Below are positions 58,399-64,000 of a stretch of DNA of 64,000 nt, in pieces. Below the pieces are notes generated by a model. It did not search any database. It was not told the DNA's origin and saw nothing but the letters and a program-made list of their open reading frames with translations. Origin of the DNA: Domibacillus indicus (lineage in GTDB: Bacteria; Bacillota; Bacilli; Bacillales; Domibacillaceae); assembly GCF_000970685.1 (NCBI RefSeq), contig NZ_LAJB01000007.1, positions 248,001-312,000 of the forward strand, in the 5' to 3' direction. Made by a program: the position numbers and the translations under genes. Every line of letters begins with the position of its first letter. Within the stretch, counting starts at the first letter, position 1.

Positions 58399-60231
58399 TT
58401 ACTGGTCTTTTTTGTTCTTTTTCGCGGCTTTTTCACGTTCATTTTTATCAAGAATTTTTTTACGCAGGCGAATTGACTGCGGTGTGAGCTCGCAGTATTC
58501 ATCATCATTTAAGTACTCAAGCGCTTCTTCCAGCGACATAATACGCGGCTTTTTCATGGTAGCCGTTTGGTCTTTTGTCGCTGAACGGACATTCGTTGCC
58601 TGCTTTGTTTTCGCAATGTTTACAGTAAGGTCATTATCACGTGTATGCTCGCCGACAATCATTCCTGCATAAATTTCCGTTCCTGCTTCGACGAAAATGG
58701 TACCGCGGTCTTCAACCCCCATAATTCCATAAGTAGTGGCTTTTCCAGTTTCCTGGGAAACAAGTACTCCCTGGCGGCGGCCGCCGATGCGTCCTTTTTG
58801 CATTGGCTGATAGCTGTCAAAAGTATGGTTAATAATTCCGTATCCGCGAGTCATCGTTAAAAATTCGGTTGTATAGCCAATTAAGCCGCGTGCTGGCACC
58901 ATGAAAATTAACCGGACTTGTCCGTTTCCATTATTAACCATGTCGAGCATTTCGCCTTTCCGCTCACCCATTGATTCAATGATTGACCCGGTGTATTCTT
59001 CCGGCACATCAATTTGAACACGCTCAACCGGCTCACATTTAACCCCGTCAATTTCCCTTACAATAACTTGAGGCTTCGAAACTTGAAGTTCAAATCCTTC
59101 ACGGCGCAGATTTTCAATTAAAATGGATAAGTGAAGTTCACCGCGTCCGGATACAATCCACTCATCAGGCGAATCTGTATTTTCGACACGAAGGCTTACA
59201 TCTGTTTCCAATTGGGCATGAAGACGCTCTTCAATTTTTCTTGATGTAACGAATTTTCCTTCACGGCCTGCAAATGGGCTGTTATTAACTAAAAAGTTCA
59301 TTTGAAGAGTCGGCTCATCAATTCGAAGAACGGGCAGTGCTTCCTGATGCTCCATTGGTGTGACAGTTTCGCCGACGTTGATATCTTCCATACCGGAAAC
59401 CGCTACAAGATCGCCGGCTTTTGCTGTCTCAATTTCCACGCGTTTTAATCCAAGGAAACCAAACATTTTTGTTACACGGAACTGTTTTACTTTTCCGTCA
59501 AGCTTCATCAGCGCAACTGGCTGGCCGACTGACATTTCTCCACGGAATACACGGCCAATCCCAATACGTCCTAAATAATCATTATAGTCCAGAAGTGAAA
59601 CCTGGAACTGAAGCGGCTCATCACTGTTATCCACCGGTGCCGGGATATGCTCGATAATAGCTTCGTACAACGATTCCATATTTTCATCCTGCTGGTCCGG
59701 ATCTGTGCTTGCTGTTCCATTAATGCCCGAAGCATAAATAACCGGGAATTCAAGCTGCTCATCGTTAGCATCAAGTTCGATAAATAATTCAAGCACTTCA
59801 TCTACTACTTCAGCCGGACGGGCAAAATCACGGTCAATTTTGTTTACAACTACAATTGGACGAAGGTTTTGCTCCAGCGCTTTTTTCAAAACAAAGCGTG
59901 TTTGTGGCATGCATCCTTCATAGGCATCAACAACAAGAAGAACGCCGTCCACCATTTTCATGATCCGCTCTACCTCACCGCCAAAATCCGCATGCCCAGG
60001 GGTGTCCAAAATGTTGATTTTTGTATCTTTATATTGAATCGCAGTATTTTTAGCGAGAATTGTAATACCGCGTTCACGTTCAAGATCATTTGAATCCATC
60101 GCGCGCTCTTCTACATGCTCGTTTGAGCGAAAAATTCCTGATTGCTTTAAAAGCTGGTCGACGAGCGTCGTTTTCCCATGGTCAACGTGGGCGATAATCG
60201 CGATGTTCCGTAAGTCATTTCTTGTTTTCAA
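58399..60231 (-). CDS. typA: typA (bipA), ribosome-associated translational GTPase
   Basis: EF-G-like GTPase involved in ribosome assembly and stress adaptation. The 610 residues carry the G1 motif [10 protein letters not shown] at 14-23, RERGITI near 52, [11 protein letters not shown] near 78 and NKID near 130. EF-G-type domains II, III and V follow, and the BipA-specific C-terminal domain is at about 480-610. The order ylaF-typA-ylaH-ylaI is as in B. subtilis. Confidence 0.98.
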   Translation of the reverse strand: MKTRNDLRNIAIIAHVDHGKTTLVDQLLKQSGIFRSNEHVEERAMDSNDLERERGITILAKNTAIQYKDTKINILDTPGHADFGGEVERIMKMVDGVLLVVDAYEGCMPQTRFVLKKALEQNLRPIVVVNKIDRDFARPAEVVDEVLELFIELDANDEQLEFPVIYASGINGTASTDPDQQDENMESLYEAIIEHIPAPVDNSDEPLQFQVSLLDYNDYLGRIGIGRVFRGEMSVGQPVALMKLDGKVKQFRVTKMFGFLGLKRVEIETAKAGDLVAVSGMEDINVGETVTPMEHQEALPVLRIDEPTLQMNFLVNNSPFAGREGKFVTSRKIEERLHAQLETDVSLRVENTDSPDEWIVSGRGELHLSILIENLRREGFELQVSKPQVIVREIDGVKCEPVERVQIDVPEEYTGSIIESMGERKGEMLDMVNNGNGQVRLIFMVPARGLIGYTTEFLTMTRGYGIINHTFDSYQPMQKGRIGGRRQGVLVSQETGKATTYGIMGVEDRGTIFVEAGTEIYAGMIVGEHTRDNDLTVNIAKTKQATNVRSATKDQTATMKKPRIMSLEEALEYLNDDEYCELTPQSIRLRKKILDKNEREKAAKKNKKDQ

Positions 60232-60290
60232 ACTGTTTCCTCCTGCCTTTTCTAGAAACTTTCTTTTGTACAGTTTCCATTAACTGAATT

Positions 60291-60299
60291 ATTATATCA
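60291..60299 (-). promoter_or_regulatory. extended -10 promoter of typA
   Basis: On the minus strand TGATATAAT is a perfect extended -10 element, about 60 bases before the typA ATG. No -35 consensus is seen. Confidence 0.6.
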
Positions 60300-60335
60300 C
60301 ACACTTTACATGATGCCTATTTGGAAAAAGCCGCA

Positions 60336-60365
60336 TTGCAAAAAAAGCCGACAATATACTACAAT
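60336..60365 (+). promoter_or_regulatory. sigma-A promoter of ylaF
   Basis: TTGCAA (60336-60341), 18 bases, TACAAT (60360-60365), directly before the ribosome site AAGGGGG of ylaF. Confidence 0.55.
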
Positions 60366-60388
60366 AGAAGAAAAAGGGGGAATGAACT

Positions 60389-60574
60389 TTGCCTGCTATT
60401 CAATGGCCATTTTTAGGATTTGCTGTTTTAGCTGCCGCCTGCATGATCGGCACTGGCATCGCTATTGGAGAACAAAGCTTTCTAGGCATTGCAGCGTCAA
60501 TCATTTTGCTGCTGGCCGTTATGGGATTTGGCTTTTCATACAAAGCAAAAATGCGACGTGCCGGAAAGTTATAA
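60389..60574 (+). CDS. ylaF: ylaF, DUF5325 membrane protein
   Basis: 61 residues with two membrane helices (about 8-28 and 32-50) and a basic tail, matching the YlaF/DUF5325 family. The start is TTG (60389), eight bases after AAGGGGG. An ATG at 60382 opens a different frame with improbable composition. It is divergent from typA. Function unknown. Confidence 0.88.
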   Translation: MPAIQWPFLGFAVLAAACMIGTGIAIGEQSFLGIAASIILLLAVMGFGFSYKAKMRRAGKL

Positions 60575-60640
60575 AAACCTTGTTTACCGGCCCGCGGCTG
60601 CAAATCGATAATTGCTAAGCATATATAGTTCTTGCTGCAT

Positions 60641-60680
60641 AAAAAGGAACGGCTTCCGCTAAGCGCCGTTCCTTTTTTTA
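60641..60680. terminator. bidirectional terminator between ylaF and suhB
   Basis: AAAAAGGAACGGC (60641-60653) and its exact complement (60665-60677) form a 13-bp stem with A/T flanks, between convergent genes. Confidence 0.93.
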
Positions 60681-61466
60681 ATTTAAATATTTTTTTAAGA
60701 TGTCATCATGAAGACCTGGAGCAGATGCAAAAACCGGATTGACTGTAAGCATATTTATTTCTCCGCCGCTCAGGGTACTGACAATTCCTCCTGCCTCTTC
60801 TACAATCATTTTTCCGCCTGCAAAATCCCATGGAGCATTCCGCATTGTAATGTAAGCACTAAGGCGCCCAGAAGCAACGTATGCAAGCTCCAGCGCAGCC
60901 GAGCCATAAGACCTTGTTCCACGCACATCTTTTGCAAGCTGGACTAGCTTGTTTTGATCAAAATGCCTATTATCCACAAGCCATGTTGCACTTATACCGA
61001 TCACCGCTTTTTCCACAGGTACAGGATCAAGCTTCTTAAGCGGCGTGTCATTCATCCAGGCACCGAGCCCCTTTTGAGCATGGTAAAGTTCGTCATGGAC
61101 AACATCATATATGTAGCCGAGCTGGCCGATACCATTTTCATATATCCCAATGGAAAGAGCAAAATTTCGCTGCTGGTGAACAAAATTCATTGTTCCATCA
61201 ATCGGGTCAATAATCCATATTACGCCATCAAGCGACTTGATGTCGTCTCCCTGTCCTTCTTCTCCCAGAATGCGGTGGCCGGGAAATTCGGTCCGGATCC
61301 GCTCAATAAAAAAACGCTCTGTTTCTTCATCCACATTTGTAACTAAATCATTTGGATTTGACTTTGCCTGTATACTAAGCGAACCGGCAAAAGAAGCACG
61401 TATATTTGCCCCGGCCTCTTGAATCCAGCGTTTTACTGTTTCATCGATCTTTGTCCAATCTGCCAC
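60678..61466 (-). CDS. suhB/yktC-type inositol monophosphatase family protein
   Basis: Mg-dependent sugar phosphatase of the inositol monophosphatase family (262 residues). Metal motifs are LGEEGQG near 74, IDPIDGTMNFVH near 90 and APWDFAGGKMIVEEAGG near 210. I start at GTG 61466 (reading MADWTKIDETVKRW), preceded by GGGGGAAG; the longer upstream frame is not family-like. B. subtilis YktC occupies the same place. The natural substrate is not certain. Confidence 0.92.
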   Translation of the reverse strand: MADWTKIDETVKRWIQEAGANIRASFAGSLSIQAKSNPNDLVTNVDEETERFFIERIRTEFPGHRILGEEGQGDDIKSLDGVIWIIDPIDGTMNFVHQQRNFALSIGIYENGIGQLGYIYDVVHDELYHAQKGLGAWMNDTPLKKLDPVPVEKAVIGISATWLVDNRHFDQNKLVQLAKDVRGTRSYGSAALELAYVASGRLSAYITMRNAPWDFAGGKMIVEEAGGIVSTLSGGEINMLTVNPVFASAPGLHDDILKKYLN

Positions 61467-61610
61467 ATAACTTCCCCCGTTCCACTTCAAGCCATTTTCT
61501 TTCACCTTACATGAAATACAATGGGTTATCAAGTTATTGCCACCAGGTGCTTTATGTGATAATAATTATTATAATAAAGAAATGATTCGCAAGAAAGGAA
61601 TTAAGGTATT

Positions 61611-62246
61611 ATGAATTTTAATGGCTTTACGGCACACGATTTTGAAGCATTTCACATACAGGGATTAGAAGAGCGGATGGCCGCTATACAGGAACGTATT
61701 CAGCCGAAATTCAAGCTGCTGGGAGAAGTTCTCGCTGATGACCTGTCTGTTATGCTCGGCCAGGAAATGTACTTGCATATCGCCCGCCATGCTCGCAGGA
61801 AGGTAAACCCGCCAAACGATACCTGGCTGGCAATTGCCCATAATAAACGGGGTTATAAACAGCATCCTCACTTTCAAGTCGGCTTGTTTGATGACCATGT
61901 ATTTATCTGGACGGCGTTTATTTATGAGCTTCCCGGAAAAAAAGAAATTGCCCAGACATTTTTAGATCACATAGACTTTTTAAACAATACCATCCCGTCC
62001 GATTACGCCGTGTCTTTGGATCACCTGAAAAAAGAAGCAGAATCCTGGGGCAGCCTGGAGGCCCAGCAAGCTCTTTCCCGGTTCCGCGACGTAAAAAAAG
62101 CAGAATTTTTAATTGGCCGCCACATCCAAGCCGATGATCCGGTTTTACAGGACGGTAATGCTTTTTATGAATTAGTTAAAGAAACGTTTGAAACCTTGTT
62201 TCCGGTTTATCAGCTGGCATTAAAACAAGAAGCAGCCCGTCCCTGA
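61611..62246 (+). CDS. yktB: yktB, DUF1054/UPF0637 family protein
   Basis: 211-residue soluble protein of the UPF0637 family. The start is MNFNGFTAHDFEAFHIQGLEERM (23 residues) with an HIARHARRKVNPPNDTWLAI segment near 60-80 and HFQVGLFDDHVFIW near 90. Function unknown. GAAAGGAATTAAGG precedes the ATG. It is convergent with yktA. Confidence 0.93.
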   Translation: MNFNGFTAHDFEAFHIQGLEERMAAIQERIQPKFKLLGEVLADDLSVMLGQEMYLHIARHARRKVNPPNDTWLAIAHNKRGYKQHPHFQVGLFDDHVFIWTAFIYELPGKKEIAQTFLDHIDFLNNTIPSDYAVSLDHLKKEAESWGSLEAQQALSRFRDVKKAEFLIGRHIQADDPVLQDGNAFYELVKETFETLFPVYQLALKQEAARP

Positions 62247-62267
62247 TAAAGGGAGCGGCCTGCTTTT
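62229..62267. terminator. bidirectional terminator between yktB and yktA
   Basis: AGCAG...TCCCT and AGGGA...CTGCT form an imperfect hairpin followed by TTTT, overlapping both gene ends. Confidence 0.7.
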
Positions 62268-62535
62268 ACATACGTATTTTTGTTTGGTCAGGTGATTGTT
62301 TCATTTTTTGAATCGCACGGTATGAAGAATAGCCGCTTACTTCTTCAAATTCATCACAGATGCGTTTTTCATCCGCTTTACCCGGCACAATCTCCTTGAA
62401 CCGTTTGTATCGTTCCATCAATTCTTCTTTCACAATGCCTTTTTCGTATGCCTGTTCAATGGCTTCAAAAAAAGCCACTACACTAATCACTTCTTCTGTT
62501 GACCAATCCGTTGAAAACGGGTATGAATATTCCAT
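62266..62535 (-). CDS. yktA: yktA, UPF0223 family protein
   Basis: 89-residue helical protein of the UPF0223 family ([51 protein letters not shown]). The ATG at 62535 follows GAGGTG; an in-frame GTG nine bases earlier is less likely. The role is not known. Confidence 0.93.
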   Translation of the reverse strand: MEYSYPFSTDWSTEEVISVVAFFEAIEQAYEKGIVKEELMERYKRFKEIVPGKADEKRICDEFEEVSGYSSYRAIQKMKQSPDQTKIRM

Positions 62536-62622
62536 TATTCTCACCTCACTTTACCTATTCTATTCTTCCCTCTCCAACTCCTTGTTAAATAAGAAAAATT
62601 TCTATGCAACAAAAGTTCAAAA

Positions 62623-62631
62623 TGCTATAAT
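62623..62631 (+). promoter_or_regulatory. extended -10 promoter of speA
   Basis: TGCTATAAT is a perfect extended -10 element, 43 bases before the speA start; the -35 region is weak. Confidence 0.6.
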
Positions 62632-62674
62632 TCTTTTGCTTTAGCGAATGATTAGAAAAGAGGTGGAAATGGCG

Positions 62675-64000
62675 TTGTCACAACACGAAACTCCATTATT
62701 TGACGGGCTGCTCCGGCATGCAGAAAAAAACCCGGTTCAATTTCATATTCCAGGCCATAAAAAAGGCAGCGGAATGGATCCAGTATTTAAAGAATTTATT
62801 GGAGAAAATGCATTATCCATTGACTTAATTAACATTGCGCCGCTTGATGACCTGCATCAGCCGCATGGCATTATCAAGGAAGCCCAGCAGCTCGCGGCCG
62901 AAGCATTTGGTGCTGACCATACGTTTTTTTCTGTTCAAGGAACTAGCGGTGCCATTATGACAATGATTATGGCTGTTTGCGGACCCGGCGAAAAAATTAT
63001 CGTTCCGAGAAATGTTCATAAATCAATTATGACGGCTATCGTTTTTTCTGGAGCCATCCCTATTTTTATCCATCCGGAAATCGATAAGGATCTGGGGATT
63101 TCGCACGGTATCACAACTGAGTCGGTAACCAGGGCCTTAACAGAGCATCCAGATGCTAAAGGCCTTCTTGTGATTAACCCGACGTATTTCGGTATTGCAG
63201 GCGACCTCAAGCAGATTGTAGATATTGCCCATTCTTTTCATGTTCCTGTACTGGTTGATGAAGCACACGGTGTGCATATTCACTTCCACGAGGACCTCCC
63301 AATCTCTGCTATGCAGGCAGGCGCAGATATGGCGGCAACGAGTGTGCATAAGCTGGGCGGTTCTTTGACCCAGAGCTCGATTTTAAATGTGCGAGATGGG
63401 CTTGTTTCTGTAAACCGTGTGCAATCTATTTTAAGCATGCTGACCACCACGTCTACATCATATATCCTGCTTGCTTCACTTGACACTGCCCGGAGGCATC
63501 TTGCCATTAACGGACATGATATTATCGATAAAGTGATTGAGCTTGCACAGGATACCCGCAGACGAGTCAACAAAATTGATCACCTGTATTGTGCAGGTGA
63601 AGAAATTCTCGGATCAAAAGCAACCTACGATTACGATCCGACTAAACTGATTGTTTCTATAAAAAACCTTGGCATTACCGGACATGACGCTGAAAAATGG
63701 CTTCGTGAGAAATATAATATTGAAGTGGAACTCAGTGACCTGTATAACATCCTTTGTATTATTACGCCAGGAGATACAAAAGAAAACTGTGATCTGCTTA
63801 TACAAGCACTTACTGAAATGGCAGCCGCTTTTAATGGCACTGTCCAATCCAAATATGCCCACGTTTTGCTGCCGGATATTCCGCTGCTCGCTTTATCCCC
63901 TCGCGAAGCATTTTACGCCGAGACAGAGACAGTCCCACTTGATGAATCTGCAGGCAGGATTATGGCGGAATTTATGATGGTTTACCCGCCCGGAATCCCA
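62675..64000 (+). CDS. speA: speA, arginine decarboxylase (PLP-dependent, Orn/Lys/Arg class), 3' end outside window
   Basis: Makes agmatine from arginine for polyamine synthesis. About 442 residues are visible and the frame is open to the window end. The PLP lysine lies in TSVHKLGGSLTQSS near 222. Other motifs are FHIPGHKKGSGMDP near 23, VQGTSGAIMTM near 87 and VDEAHGVHIHF near 194. I prefer TTG at 62675 (reading MSQHETPLFDGLL), because AGAGGTGG lies eight bases upstream and the N-terminus equals B. subtilis SpeA. The ATG at 62669 is only two bases from that site. Substrate is inferred from close similarity and neighbourhood. Confidence 0.94.
   Translation, partial: MSQHETPLFDGLLRHAEKNPVQFHIPGHKKGSGMDPVFKEFIGENALSIDLINIAPLDDLHQPHGIIKEAQQLAAEAFGADHTFFSVQGTSGAIMTMIMAVCGPGEKIIVPRNVHKSIMTAIVFSGAIPIFIHPEIDKDLGISHGITTESVTRALTEHPDAKGLLVINPTYFGIAGDLKQIVDIAHSFHVPVLVDEAHGVHIHFHEDLPISAMQAGADMAATSVHKLGGSLTQSSILNVRDGLVSVNRVQSILSMLTTTSTSYILLASLDTARRHLAINGHDIIDKVIELAQDTRRRVNKIDHLYCAGEEILGSKATYDYDPTKLIVSIKNLGITGHDAEKWLREKYNIEVELSDLYNILCIITPGDTKENCDLLIQALTEMAAAFNGTVQSKYAHVLLPDIPLLALSPREAFYAETETVPLDESAGRIMAEFMMVYPPGIP

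Overview
The window is a chromosomal segment of an endospore-forming Bacillaceae bacterium (Firmicutes). It carries sigE, sigG, spoIIGA, spoVD, spoVE and ylbJ, a MurE with the meso-DAP motif DNPR, a bacillithiol gene (bshC), a caa3 oxidase operon, and gene order close to the pyr-lsp-ileS-divIVA-sig-fts-mur-ylb-cta-yla-ykt stretch of Bacillus subtilis. It is not B. subtilis itself, because many flanking genes of that species are absent. I cannot name the genus with confidence. I saw no rRNA, tRNA, CRISPR array, insertion sequence or prophage.

Layout (most genes on the minus strand). 1-1.9 kb: start of the pyr operon (pyrR, pyrB, partial pyrC) with two PyrR attenuators and no pyrP between pyrR and pyrB. 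1.9-7.1 kb: rluD, lspA, ileS with a T-box leader, divIVA. 7.2-10.5 kb: ylmH, ylmG, sepF (frameshifted), ylmE, pgeF, ylmC. 10.6-13 kb: sigG, sigE, spoIIGA, which control the two early compartment-specific sporulation programmes. 13.1-29 kb: the division and cell-wall cluster, in transcription order mraZ, rsmH, ftsL, pbpB, spoVD, murE, mraY, murD, spoVE, murG, divIB, ftsA, ftsZ. Here murB, ylxW, ylxX and sbp are missing. 29-33 kb: bshC, panE, rpmF, yceD. 33-42 kb: tmcAL, ylbL, ylbJ, coaD, rsmD, a signal-anchored protein with a stalk-type domain, a small conserved gene, ylbG, ylbF, ylbC and a yugN-like gene. 42-50 kb: ctaM-like gene, ctaG, ctaF-E-D-C-B and divergent ctaA, i.e. haem A/O synthesis plus a cytochrome caa3 oxidase. 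50-55 kb: pyruvate carboxylase, ftsW, ylaN. 55-60.6 kb: ylaL-like gene, a frameshifted small gene, an HD-GYP protein, a flavin-type split-barrel protein, ylaI, a membrane protein, ylaH, typA, ylaF. 60.6-64 kb: suhB-type phosphatase, yktB, yktA and the 5' part of speA (arginine decarboxylase).

The genes couple pyrimidine supply, precursor synthesis (murE, mraY, murD, murG), polymerisation (FtsW/PBP2B for division, SpoVE/SpoVD for the spore cortex) and Z-ring assembly (FtsZ, FtsA, SepF, DivIVA) with the sporulation sigma cascade. Regulation visible in the DNA includes two exact PyrR boxes, an Ile T-box, a sigma-H-type promoter before ftsA, MraZ-like repeats, an inverted repeat around the sigG ribosome binding site, and many hairpin terminators shared between convergent genes.

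The most notable irregularities are three genes (sepF, spoVE and a small gene after ylaL) that each look one base short. That pattern fits single-base deletion errors or real or programmed frameshifts. The window is otherwise mostly conserved core genome, and I did not find a convincing new multi-gene system. The less-known items are the stalk-domain protein at 37.6-39.0 kb and a palindrome shared between two promoter spacers.
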